This document shows, piece by piece, positions 41,854-50,288 of a stretch of DNA of 64,000 nt (within the stretch, counting starts at the first letter, position 1; every line of letters starts with the position of its first letter). Position numbers and translations under genes: made by a program. This DNA is from Paenibacillus sp. sptzw28 (lineage in GTDB: Bacteria > Bacillota > Bacilli > Paenibacillales > Paenibacillaceae): the NCBI RefSeq assembly GCF_019550795.1, contig NZ_CP080545.1, positions 1,011,501 through 1,075,500 on the forward strand, written 5' to 3'. A model generated the notes under the pieces. The model was not told the DNA's origin. It did no database searches and saw nothing but the letters and a program-made list of their open reading frames with translations.

Positions 41854-41945
41854 GGACACGATAGTTAAATCAGGCACAAAAAAACGCATTGTCTGTGCGA
41901 CAGTGCGTTTTTTTATAGAATAAGAATATCGTACGGGTTAGCTTA
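41852..41945 (+). repeat. attC-like unit 22
   Basis: ACGGACACGATAGTTAAATC follows the lineage-3 remnant. The stem ACGCATTGTC/GACAGTGCGT lies at 41884-41908 and is followed by a T-run, so it may double as a terminator. A weak right box ATCGTACGGGTTAGCTTATA follows. Confidence 0.6.
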
Positions 41946-42012
41946 TACCGCTTCGCTCAGTGTGCTGGATGATCTGAAAAACCGGGGCGTCCAAGCTGAT
42001 TGAAGCCGGGTT

Positions 42013-43704
42013 TCACTTGTCTGCTTCAATAGTCGAATATGCATCAATATAATTTGTTCTTAACCAGTCTGCAGCACTGAAATTAATTTTTTTTGATACT
42101 CCAGCGTATTTTACTACTGTTGGTACAACACTGTTTAAAGGAATGGTTTTATAAGCATAAGGCAGTTGCTCGTTGTAATCATAAGTAAAAGTAAACGGTG
42201 TATCCGGCGGGTTCGTTTTACTCATATTTTCTACCCCGACGATATGTGAAGACCAAGCCCATTTCCCGATCGTTGATTTGTCATACCAGGTTATTCCCTT
42301 GGTAAACAAGTTATCGCCATTATTGTCCCAGCTGCTTCCTATATAAGATCCGCTGCTGTTTGTTACTTTTGAATTTACAATTAAACTATGGTTCATCGCA
42401 TTTTTAAACAACTCATCGAAAGGTGCACTCATATTGCCTGTATCATCACCTTGACGTTCTGCACCGATTATCGGTTCATTAAATGCATTATAAACGTTGG
42501 TATCCCCTGCGATCGAAGCTCCATTTCTAGCATTGACTCCACGTGATAACTTATCTCCGCCATATTTTGAGATAGCGGCTACACGATCCATAACACTCTG
42601 ATGCGTCGAATTATCAAAATAATTATTAAATAAATGCCCGGCACCTTGACGAATCATTGGCAAACGTTGCCCAACATTCGTATAACGATTATACGCCATG
42701 GTCAATCTAAGTCTTTGATTTCCATCTTTAACTTCGACTCCGGTAGGGCTAACGTAGTTCGTATAATCCTTATCGCCGGAGCCGACCAAATGCACCTTAG
42801 AATGATATGCGGCATAAGCCATAATTTCATTTTTGGTAGCGCCTTCATTACGCATTTTATAATATACACTGGTTGACGGGTCTAGGGAGCCTGCTGCATA
42901 TTTTTGCTCCATATATTCGATCGACTGATAAATCGAACTGTTCTCATCTGGATCTTCAGTTGCTTCTAATCCGAATTCATTCCAAGAAAAAGTGACATTG
43001 GATGAACCGTTTTCCATGTCAATCATCCCATCTGCCGCGATAGAAAACTTACAGTGGTCGATCCATACATTGTTAGCGCCATTTACCTTGATAAATGTCC
43101 AGCCTACCTCTTTATGCTTTCCGGAATCATCCCATTGCCACATTTCGTCAAAGTTGAGATTTCTTATTACAATATCAGTGGAGGAACCCTGCAGCTTTAT
43201 TTCTACATGCTTAATTGTCTTGCCTGATGTAGAGAAAATGGTTAACCCATCTACATTGGATATGCTTAATTTAGATACACCGGAAGCCATTAACAGTGGA
43301 TTCGTAAACCCGTTCGTTGGGTTCGGATACTTTGTAATAAAACTATACTTGGATCTTTCAGTTGAATTTAGAGCTAATTCAGTCCATCCTAAGTTAATAA
43401 CATCCGTAACTTCAATTACTTTAACAGTACCTTTACTTGCATCCAGGATTGCCTGTAAAAACTCTCTTCCATTACTGACTGTACGATAATAAGATGTTCC
43501 CACATAATTACTTCTGTCCTTTACTCCTAAAGAAGCATAGCCGGTAACGGATAAAAAGCTGGTATCATAGCTCTTTTCAACCTTAGTCGTATTAGGTATT
43601 GAATTAATCACCGCTGCCTCTACTACGTTATTGCCTGCATCAATATAAGATGAAGTCACCAATAGACTTCCCAACACCAAACCACTTAAGACTTTTTTCA
43701 TCAT
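42013..43704 (-). CDS. Secreted pectate lyase, PL1 family
   Basis: This 563-residue protein has a signal peptide (VLSGLVLGSLLVTSSYIDA) and a parallel beta-helix pectate lyase domain. Recognisable blocks are IRNLNFDEMWQWDDSGKHKE, VNGANNVWIDHCKFSIAADG then MIDMENGSSNVTFSWNEFG (the WIDH and DG..D calcium region), and YNRYTNVGQRLPMIRQGAGH LFNNYFDN (in two parts, with the catalytic Arg near QRLP). It cleaves polygalacturonate by beta-elimination, calcium-dependent. AAGGAGG precedes the ATG. It is on the minus strand among plus-strand cassette genes and carries no attC-like unit at its 3' end. Confidence 0.9.
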   Translation of the reverse strand: MMKKVLSGLVLGSLLVTSSYIDAGNNVVEAAVINSIPNTTKVEKSYDTSFLSVTGYASLGVKDRSNYVGTSYYRTVSNGREFLQAILDASKGTVKVIEVTDVINLGWTELALNSTERSKYSFITKYPNPTNGFTNPLLMASGVSKLSISNVDGLTIFSTSGKTIKHVEIKLQGSSTDIVIRNLNFDEMWQWDDSGKHKEVGWTFIKVNGANNVWIDHCKFSIAADGMIDMENGSSNVTFSWNEFGLEATEDPDENSSIYQSIEYMEQKYAAGSLDPSTSVYYKMRNEGATKNEIMAYAAYHSKVHLVGSGDKDYTNYVSPTGVEVKDGNQRLRLTMAYNRYTNVGQRLPMIRQGAGHLFNNYFDNSTHQSVMDRVAAISKYGGDKLSRGVNARNGASIAGDTNVYNAFNEPIIGAERQGDDTGNMSAPFDELFKNAMNHSLIVNSKVTNSSGSYIGSSWDNNGDNLFTKGITWYDKSTIGKWAWSSHIVGVENMSKTNPPDTPFTFTYDYNEQLPYAYKTIPLNSVVPTVVKYAGVSKKINFSAADWLRTNYIDAYSTIEADK

Positions 43705-43931
43705 AATAAAATTCCTCCTTCAAATATTAACTCCACGCCGCAATCCATTTATGTATCACCTATTATCATTATCACCTCCCCCTCACATGAAAACGCCTCC
43801 AATTTTCCCTTTAACGATTCCCGAATAATATCCGGAAAGATAAACCGGTAAATCGGCATCATGTGTGTCATGGAAAAAAGGTAATTCTTATTACACGTAT
43901 AGTAGCATAGCACATGATATGAATCTATAGG

Positions 43932-43945
43932 TGTAAGCGCTCATC
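43932..43945. promoter_or_regulatory. cre-like catabolite control site upstream of the pectate lyase
   Basis: TGTAAGCGCTCATC fits most of the cre consensus TGWAANCGNTNWCA. It lies about 230 bp upstream of the start codon, far for a repressor site, so CcpA control is possible but unproven. Confidence 0.4.
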
Positions 43946-44018
43946 CCGTTAATGGGATATTTGGTTATTTAGTTAATTGAACTCCCTCGGTACGATATTG
44001 TTTTCTCACGAATACTCG

Positions 44019-44332
44019 CTTATTCGCAGGATTTCACCCTTACTAGAAATGTAGAAAGGTAAGAAAGATGACCTCGTAATAGACCTGAGCAACATGAAGG
44101 CGTGAGGAAATAGAGGGGGAGGTTGCAGCCCCACATTCTTCCATCTACTGCACGCATTCTCCACGCCGCCCCTGGAGGTTTTCACTCCCATGTCTCAACG
44201 GGTCTACGCCCTTTCATTCCTTCGTTACACCTGTCCAAGGGGTGGAGGCCGGTCTTGCTATCGTTACGGGTCGGTGCCCTTTGGTTCAATTCATCCGGTA
44301 CCCCGTGCTTTCTTTGAAATCCCGCGAATAAG
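44019..44332 (-). ncRNA. Putative guide RNA region of element C
   Basis: The scaffold is nearly identical to copies A and B, but the target-loop segment differs: GCTATCGTTACG (44257-44268, plus strand) replaces GCTAACGGTACG. The change is concentrated in the presumed guide. On the RNA strand it reads AACGATAGC, identical to part of the left box in units 4 and 7. Confidence 0.6.
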
Positions 44333-44365
44333 CCAAAACTCGTACAACGAAACGGTAAGTATAGG

Positions 44366-45637
44366 TTAAGCAGCTAGCTGGATTGGCATCGTTTTTGGAG
44401 CGTTGTAAGCTTCACCGCTGCGAGCCATTCCAACTAAGATTCTGGCTAATTTGCCACACAGCTTCATAATGGACCTTATTTTCTTCATCTTCTTTGTCTG
44501 TACATTGTATGCATGGATGGCTTTAAACTCCGAATTATTAGCAACTAAACTCATGGTCATCATGAAGATGAAACGTCGGAGACGAGAGCGTCCACGTTTG
44601 CTAATCTTCATCTGTCCGGTCCATTTACCTGAGCTTGCTTCTGCAAGGTTGAGACCAGCATGACGCAGTAAGGCATTACCGTGAACAAAGCCGCTTAAAT
44701 CCCCCGCCTCACCTAGAATACCAGCTAACGAAATCGCACTTATCCCTTTGACAGCAAGCATGGATTTCGCAAATGGAATGCGATCCAAAACAGCGATTAT
44801 CTCCGTTTCTACTGTTTGCAATTGCCGGCAAGCAAGGTCGTACTCATCGAGCAGCTGCTTCAAGTGAAGCTTGTAGGCATGTGTGGCTTGCTTAGAACCC
44901 ACAGATCTGTAAGCCAATGAGATAAGAGCTCGAGCTTTTCGCTCACCAGAATGCCGTTTCATAATCGATTTCCAACGTTGTAAAACGTCTTGAGGCTGTA
45001 ATTTACACAATTCTTCGGGCGTTGGGAAAAGACGAAGAGTGGCCAATGAACCGGCACACAGGATGTTTTTGAAAACTTGTCGCAGCTCAGGAAAAACAAC
45101 GTCGACCCAGCGATGAATTTGGTTCTTGGCACTAACGAGTCTCGTAACGACAGAGTCGCGGTTTGAGAGAAAAACACGTAGTTCATCGAATGCTTCTGGT
45201 GTGTTGCGAGTGAACGAGTAGTAGCCGTTTTTGACCATATCTGCGATGACCAGGGCATCCTTTTTGTCACTCTTGGATGGCGTATTGTCGCGATTTTCCT
45301 TGTTCTTTTTCACGAGATGTGGATTGACTAGAACAACTTCAAACTGACGATTTGAGAGCCACCTGGAGAGGTTAAGCCAGTAGTGTCCGGTAGGCTCCAT
45401 ACCGACAATGGCTGCTGTTAAAGCGTGAGCGGATTGCAGCGACTGGATCCACCGAAGAAGGCTATTAAAACCCTCTTCATCGTTTGAGAAGGATAGGGGA
45501 TTACCGACCACGATTCCCCGAAAATTAACAGCACGTGCGACATGCATTTGCTGGGCGATGTCGATCCCGACGACCAGATGCTGGGCGGAAATTTTTTCAA
45601 TAAGTTGATTTTGTTTGTCCTGCGATTTAAACTTCAT
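44366..45637 (-). CDS. IS110-family (IS1111-like) transposase, copy C
   Basis: This intact 423-residue protein has the same length and catalytic residues as copies A and B (VVGIDIAQQMHVARAVNFRG, VGMEPTGHYWLNLSRWL, SDKKDALVIADMVKNG). It has scattered replacements (LSYRSVG-type changes, VETEIIAVLDRIPFAKSMLA) and a different C-terminus (NAPKTMPIQLAA). The divergence is spread along the gene, so it is an older copy than the A/B pair. Probably functional. Confidence 0.95.
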   Translation of the reverse strand: MKFKSQDKQNQLIEKISAQHLVVGIDIAQQMHVARAVNFRGIVVGNPLSFSNDEEGFNSLLRWIQSLQSAHALTAAIVGMEPTGHYWLNLSRWLSNRQFEVVLVNPHLVKKNKENRDNTPSKSDKKDALVIADMVKNGYYSFTRNTPEAFDELRVFLSNRDSVVTRLVSAKNQIHRWVDVVFPELRQVFKNILCAGSLATLRLFPTPEELCKLQPQDVLQRWKSIMKRHSGERKARALISLAYRSVGSKQATHAYKLHLKQLLDEYDLACRQLQTVETEIIAVLDRIPFAKSMLAVKGISAISLAGILGEAGDLSGFVHGNALLRHAGLNLAEASSGKWTGQMKISKRGRSRLRRFIFMMTMSLVANNSEFKAIHAYNVQTKKMKKIRSIMKLCGKLARILVGMARSGEAYNAPKTMPIQLAA

Positions 45638-45839
45638 AGTAGAGCGTCCTCCTAAGATGATGGGATTTAAAGGGCTATGACCCGTTTCGTACTCCCATCG
45701 TACCGAGGCGCTCGTTTTTTTGCAAAGCGGAAATTTAACGCTCTACAGGAATGCTAATGAAGACAAGAGCACAATGAGGCTGCCGCGGGATTGATATGCT
45801 CCCCTTTGAACAGGTTTAAAAAATAAACTGGCTACTCCA

Positions 45840-45969
45840 AAGGAGGCGATCATAGGAGAACTTGAAGCAGGTGTAGGCACTCGGGAGGAGGTGGAACGTA
45901 AGTACAGCATTAGTGTATACACTGCTGAAATGGCGGCACCGCTATGAACTGTACGGCGTGGATGGCTAG
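45840..45969 (+). mobile_element. Remnant of an IS3-family OrfA (helix-turn-helix)
   Basis: The frame EAIIGELEAGVGTREEVERK then YSISV continues after a frameshift as TLLKWRHRYELYGVDG. This is the HTH region of IS3-family OrfA proteins (..iv...l.G......a.kygis...l..W..rY...G..gL). Nothing of OrfB remains. Confidence 0.55.
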
Positions 45970-45984
45970 CGGTGACCTCACAAT

Positions 45985-46004
45985 ACGAACGGACAGATTA
46001 GTAA
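45985..46004 (+). repeat. attC-like unit 24 (right box)
   Basis: ACGAACGGACAGATTAGTAA matches the right box. The left part may be the decayed box beside element C. The next gene begins 61 bp later. Confidence 0.55.
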
Positions 46005-46064
46005 AGAAAGAAATGGTATAATTATCTTGATTTTTAATTTTCCGGTAGGTGGTGTAAATCAATT

Positions 46065-46632
46065 ATGGAGTATATTAAAGCAAGTGAATTTCATTTAGGT
46101 ATCCCTGTTGAGGATTACGGAACAAACAATCGAGAAGGGGATGCGTCTTCTAAATCAAGCCATTCACTCACACATTATTACAAATCGCTACGGACTGCCT
46201 CTTATGGTCGAAAGTAAAAGTGGCTTAGTTATTGAAGTCACCGATGGGATTGGGTACAGTTATCGACCAACACGGAGCATCTTCTACAGTCTTGCAAAAA
46301 TATCAGCTATTCATATTGCTGAAGCGTTAGCTGAAGACCTTCGTAGTCGTGATCTTAACATTACTTCCGTTGCGTTAACTCCTGGATGGATACGTTCAGA
46401 ATCGATGCTAGAAGGCTTCGGTGTTAAAGAAGAAAATTGGAAAGATGCAATTAAAAATGAACCCGACTTCATAAATTCAGAATCTACTGGGTACATCGGT
46501 AGAGCTGTTGTGGCACTGGCTGTTGATCCAAATGTTAAGATTAAGTCAGGCAAGACTCTTACAACTGGGGAACTGGCCATTGAGTATGGGTTTAATGATA
46601 TCGACGGTAGGCAACCGAATTTTTGGGCATAG
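46065..46632 (+). pseudogene. Short-chain dehydrogenase, 5' truncated and frameshifted
   Basis: ATG 46065 starts EYIKASEFHLGIPVEDYGTN then NREG, and a frameshift near 46140 leads into MRLLNQAIHSHIITNRYGLP, KSGLVIEVTDGIGYSYRPTR, FYSLAKISAIHIAEALAEDL and VALTPGWIRSESMLEGFGVK. The YxxxK motif of SDR enzymes is present as YSLAK, and PGW replaces PG. The nucleotide-binding GxxxGxG region, about 90 residues, is missing, so it cannot be active. It is framed by attC-like units 24 and 25. Confidence 0.78.
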
Positions 46633-46654
46633 CCATAAAATGAGCCAAAGGTAT

Positions 46655-46710
46655 TGCACTAACGGATAACGATACTTCAGAATTAGCCGCCTAATGATGG
46701 CGGTTTTTCT
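46655..46710 (+). repeat. attC-like unit 25
   Basis: Left box TGCACTAACGGATAACGATA starts at 46655. The short stem GCCGCC/GGCGGT with a following T-run lies at 46685-46708. No right box is seen. Confidence 0.6.
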
Positions 46711-46870
46711 TTTGGTCAGAAATCAACAATCAAGGATAACAGAGCCTTTTTAAAAAAACTAGTATTATGGATACAACCCTCCCTGCCCGAATCGGTTATA
46801 ATCAAAAAAGCGAAGAAACGGAAAGCAAGGTGAATCCGGTGTTGGTTCTAGCAAAAGAGGCCCCGGGCGC

Positions 46871-47365
46871 GTGCCGCTCATGAATTCGTTTCATTCCTAT
46901 CATTCGTACAGCAGCAATGGCTTGATTTACATTAACAACGGCTACAAGTTTCCCAATATGCATAGATGGGGGCCGGGCGTACGCGATGTGTATTCTTTGC
47001 ACTACATTGTAAGCGGGAAAGGAACCTTGGAGACGCGCAATACCTCTTTTCCTTTAAAGGCGGGCGAAAGCTTCGTCATATTACCGTATACGGAAATATA
47101 CTATTATCCCGATCCGCAGGACCCGTGGGAGTATGTGTGGATCGAATTCAAAGGCGACGAGGTGCCGCACCTGCTGTCCATAACGGAATTTGCGCCCGAT
47201 AAGCCCGTTGCTGCGGAAGCACCAAGCAATTTGGAGCCGATGTACGGTATCGCCAGTAACGCGGATGCCAAGCCTTTTGAAAAAATGCGTTCCGATGCCG
47301 AATTGCGGCTGCTGCTGTCTTACAGAAAATCGATGCCCCATTCGGCCAACTGGCGGGCATCCTGA
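46871..47365 (+). pseudogene. AraC-family regulator, cupin domain only
   Basis: The frame encodes the N-terminal sugar-sensing cupin of AraC regulators: INNGYKFPNMHRWGPGVRDV, YSLHYIVSGKGTLETRNTSF then PLKAGESFVILPYTEIYYYP, WEYVWIEFKGDEV. After about 150 residues a frameshift (near 47325) ends it. The second frame continues briefly with [15 protein letters not shown], and the DNA-binding helix-turn-helix pair is missing. It probably once regulated a glycosidase locus; a GH27 fragment lies directly behind it. Confidence 0.7.
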
Positions 47366-47439
47366 AATTCATGCTCGAAGCTGCCCGGATAACCGGCGCA
47401 TGTATGGGTGCCATACGCATGAATACATGCCGAGCTTTA

Positions 47440-47690
47440 AGCCCTTCTCATGAATGTAGTCTGCCAGCGCCTTCATGCCGCTCAGGAATTTGGCGGGATC
47501 GGCGACCAAATTTCCATCCTTGTCCCGTTCCTTCAAGCTCCAGCAGTCATCGATTACGATGTACTCGTAGCCCGCATCCTTGTACCCCTCCGCCGAAGAG
47601 GTCCGCCACGTCTTTAATTAAATGTTCGTTAATATCCCAAGTGAACGTGTTCCATGAATTCCACCCTAGAGCGGGCAACAGGCCTAGCTG
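47440..47690 (-). pseudogene. Fragment of a GH27 alpha-galactosidase
   Basis: The minus strand translates as LGWNSWNTFTWDINEHLIKD VADLF (in two parts). After a small shift near 47600 it reads GYKDAGYEYIVIDDCWSLKE then [31 protein letters not shown]. This is the N-terminal part of GH27 enzymes (P.mGWNSWn.f, .GY.Y..IDDCW). Both the start and more than 300 residues downstream are missing. It is joined tail to tail with the AraC remnant. Confidence 0.72.
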
Positions 47691-47720
47691 CTTATGATTG
47701 ATCATATGAAATATGAAGCT

Positions 47721-47744
47721 AGCACTAGCGGAGACGATAGTGAG
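47721..47744 (+). repeat. attC-like unit 26 (left box), last copy
   Basis: AGCACTAGCGGAGACGATAG at 47721-47740 is the rightmost recognisable box. None is seen from here to 64 kb. Confidence 0.55.
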
Positions 47745-47864
47745 GAGTATGTGCTAATGGAGTCTCTTACGATTGAATACATGTAAACAATGTGCAGACC
47801 TTTGTATTTCAAGGGGGTCCACACGCTCGTTTAGATAATATCAGCTTTACTGGTACTACCCTAT

Positions 47865-48767
47865 CTATGAAGACTTCGCATGATTGATAGCGGTCTCGAT
47901 GTAGGCTCTCAAAGTCTTGATGAACGTTCGCATTGCGTATCCAACATATCTGTCGCTGCGGTAGATCAGACAAATGTCCTGAGAGGGCGTAGGATTCCTC
48001 AGGTGCACGACTTTGATGTCTGTATTGTGAAGATTATCCAGTAGCAGCCGCGGCAGAACACAGGCGCCAACTCCGCTCTGTACCATCTGGAGGAGGGAGG
48101 ATAACGTTGTCGTCATCATATGCGGCTGCAGAGTAAACCCGTTGTCCATGCAAAAGCGGTCGATCAGCTTGCGGCATTGATGGTCGGGTGGAAACATGAC
48201 CATCTTCAAGGTATGCAGCCTGTTCAATGGGATGAAGCTCTCCGTGGCAAAAGGATCATTCACACTTACCGCCAATGAGAACTCCTCGTGAAACAGGGGA
48301 ATTGACGTTAGACGTTCATCGATAACAGGACCAATGGTTACGCCGACATCGATGCTTCGGTCGAGAACTTGTTCTGTTACTTGCATGGTTTCCAGAAGGG
48401 ACAGCGAGATGGTGGGATAGGTCTGATGGAAGTTCAGTAGCAAGGCGTTAAACATGAGATCCGCGTCACCGGGCAAGACGCCGATGGATAGTGATCCGCC
48501 TTGCATCTGCTTCAGGTCAGCAATGGCGTCGCTCGCTTGCTGCAGATGCCTGAACACGGCAGCACCGTTTTCATGAAGAATCGCTCCGGCTTCTGTAAGG
48601 ACAATTGTTTTTCCCACACGATCGAACAACAGCACCCCTAATTCTTCTTCCAATTTCCTTATCTGCTGGCTGATGTTAGGTGCGCTGACTCCCATTTTTT
48701 CGGCTGCCCTCGTGAAGTGAAGCTCTTCACAAATCGCCATAAAATACTGTAGTTGTTTTAGCTCCAT
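47865..48767 (-). CDS. LysR family transcriptional regulator
   Basis: This 300-residue protein has an N-terminal HTH (MELKQLQYFMAICEELHFTR, AAEKMGVSAPNISQQIRKLE, EELGVLLFDRVGKTIVLTEA) and a CynR/BenM-like effector domain (LSIGVLPGDADLMFNALLLN, IDVGVTIGPVIDERLTSIPL). The ATG at 48767 is preferred over an upstream in-frame ATG because the HTH begins there, as usual, after GCAGGTG. It is divergent from a DinB-like/SnoaL-like pair, which is its likely target. Inducer unknown. Confidence 0.9.
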   Translation of the reverse strand: MELKQLQYFMAICEELHFTRAAEKMGVSAPNISQQIRKLEEELGVLLFDRVGKTIVLTEAGAILHENGAAVFRHLQQASDAIADLKQMQGGSLSIGVLPGDADLMFNALLLNFHQTYPTISLSLLETMQVTEQVLDRSIDVGVTIGPVIDERLTSIPLFHEEFSLAVSVNDPFATESFIPLNRLHTLKMVMFPPDHQCRKLIDRFCMDNGFTLQPHMMTTTLSSLLQMVQSGVGACVLPRLLLDNLHNTDIKVVHLRNPTPSQDICLIYRSDRYVGYAMRTFIKTLRAYIETAINHAKSS

Positions 48768-49039
48768 ATTACACCTGCTTTCAATTGCATCGCTGAATTC
48801 ATATTCAATGATTATTCTCACTCCATCTTCTTTTTCTGTCAATGAATAATCGTTAACTTATACTTAACGTTCCGGTAATGCCCACTGCATTGATGGAAAG
48901 TTCTATGGAACCTATACTAGGAACATATCAAGCGCTTCTCATTGCAAAAGGAGGAAATCAGTTCCGTTATGAATGAGGAGGTAAACTTGGTTAAGAAAGC
49001 GAACCACATTACCCAAACCAAATCAGGAGGCGTTTGATT

Positions 49040-49507
49040 ATGACACAATCGATTATTAACACCGGTAAAGTACTGCATCAGGTTGTTCTTGGTAACCTTC
49101 AGGGAGTTACGGAGGGATATTTCGACAAGCAGCCGGAAGGCTTCAACAATACCATTCGTTGGAATGTCGGCCATATGATTTATTGGATGGATAAGTATTC
49201 TACCTTAAGCTTCGGCTCTCCGTCGGCCATACCGGACTCGTATGAGACGCTGTTTAACTCTGGAACAAAGCCCTTGGACTGGACTTTTGCTCCTCCATCG
49301 AAGGAAGAGTTGGTCGAGATTTTAGCGGCGCAGCTTTCCCGCCTATCTGAGCTGACACCTGAAATGCTTGGCGAGAAGCTTTCAACTTCGCATGTCTTGG
49401 GACCGTTCCAATTCAACACCGCCGGCGAGTTGTTCAACTTCGCTTTGATTCACGAAGCCATTCACCTTGGAACGATATCGAGCCAGCTGAAGGTCCTGTC
49501 GCGCTAA
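49040..49507 (+). CDS. DinB-like (YfiT/DfsB) four-helix-bundle protein
   Basis: This 155-residue helical protein matches the DinB/DUF664-type superfamily. LQGVTEGYFDKQPEGFNNTI, RWNVGHMIYWMDKYSTLSF (first metal His in GHM) and FNFALIHEAIHLGTISSQLK (HExxH-like second and third His). Members are metal-dependent thiol transferases or of unknown role. The ATG at 49040 follows CAGGAGGCG. It lies divergent from a LysR gene and 110 bp before a SnoaL-like gene. Confidence 0.82.
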   Translation: MTQSIINTGKVLHQVVLGNLQGVTEGYFDKQPEGFNNTIRWNVGHMIYWMDKYSTLSFGSPSAIPDSYETLFNSGTKPLDWTFAPPSKEELVEILAAQLSRLSELTPEMLGEKLSTSHVLGPFQFNTAGELFNFALIHEAIHLGTISSQLKVLSR

Positions 49508-49617
49508 ACAATGAAAAGCAAGCGTCCTTTTTCATGGCGTCTCATCAATCAGAAGGCTGAAACCGATTTATCCTCTCTTTCAAAACACCAATAAACTAAT
49601 ATGAGGAGGATTCTATC

Positions 49618-50022
49618 ATGGAGAAATCCGTAGGCTCAGTCCCATCCCGAACTTGCGAAGTGTTTGATGCTTTTAGGCGGGCTTTTGAAACAGGGCATAC
49701 AGTCGATTTTCTAAAGATGGTTACGGAAGGTTTTCATTTCTCCGTTCCACTCCCGCTAGAGGGGTGGAACCACGAGCAGCAAGGAAAAGAGCGGTTCGAG
49801 GAATTGATCAGGTTCGAGCGCTCAGTATTGCAGGTGGAGCTGACTTCGCTCATCGTGCTTGAGAATGAGGACAACGGGATGGTGGTATTTCGCGCGGAAG
49901 GTTCGTTGAATGGGCAGCCTTATCGCAATGAGCTTGCGGTTGTCTTCGAGTTCGAGGCAGAGCGGATCCGCTCATTCCGCGAATATGTAGGTATGCCGTT
50001 AAAAAACTACGAGACCCCATAA
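49618..50022 (+). CDS. SnoaL-like (NTF2-fold) protein
   Basis: This 134-residue protein has the cone-shaped NTF2-like pattern: CEVFDAFRRAFETGHTVDFL, EGFHFSVPLPLEGWNHEQQG, KERFEELIRFERSV, VVFRAEGSLNGQPYRNELAV, VFEFEAERIRSFREYVGM. Such proteins are ketosteroid-isomerase-like enzymes or binding proteins for small hydrophobic ligands. Overlap with the DinB-like gene is absent, but spacing and orientation suggest co-regulation by the LysR gene. ATG follows ATGAGGAGG. Confidence 0.8.
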   Translation: MEKSVGSVPSRTCEVFDAFRRAFETGHTVDFLKMVTEGFHFSVPLPLEGWNHEQQGKERFEELIRFERSVLQVELTSLIVLENEDNGMVVFRAEGSLNGQPYRNELAVVFEFEAERIRSFREYVGMPLKNYETP

Positions 50023-50250
50023 TAGATATTACAATGAACGGAAATCTTATGCCCCTTAAAAATCCACGGGAAGATAAAGGAGTTATTCTTGCCCTCATCC
50101 ACGCACCAAAAGCTTTCAAGAGCTTCTCGACAGCTTTTAGCCATTCCTTTAAGTGCTAATCGCTGTTTCCCTGAGCAGATAATACCTATATTATGTATAT
50201 AATTCATATTTGCTATGTATATATGTCAACAGAGTAATGCGCTTATAAAC

Positions 50251-50288
50251 AACAAAAAAAACCCCGATTTCTTAGATCGGAGTTTTGG
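50251..50288 (-). terminator. Terminator of the GntR-LacI regulator gene
   Basis: AAAACCCCGAT and ATCGGAGTTTT (with an 8-nt spacer) form a stem overlapping the gene's last codons. On the minus strand it is followed by a run of T (plus-strand A-run at 50253-50260). Confidence 0.65.

Larger units (their letters stand above)
43984..45755 (-). mobile_element. IS1111-like element copy C (lineage 1), 1772 bp
   Basis: The boundaries correspond to copies A and B: TTGAACT/CCCTCGG at 43983 and AGGAATG/CT at 45747-45755. It is intact but diverged from A and B throughout. The right flank AATGAAGACAAGAGC is a decayed left box; the restored site would read TTGAACTAATGAAGACAAG. It lies in the same orientation as A and B. 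Confidence 0.86.

Noticed and set aside
42992..43489. 165-codon plus-strand frame in the pectate lyase region
   Set aside because: It is a shadow of the PL1 gene on the other strand and has no similarity to a known family.
5381..47744. The dispersed units as plain Rho-independent terminators
   Set aside because: Most stems have no T-run, the conserved boxes lie outside the stems, and the boxes are kept where stems differ completely. A few (41884-41908, 46685-46708) may also terminate transcription.
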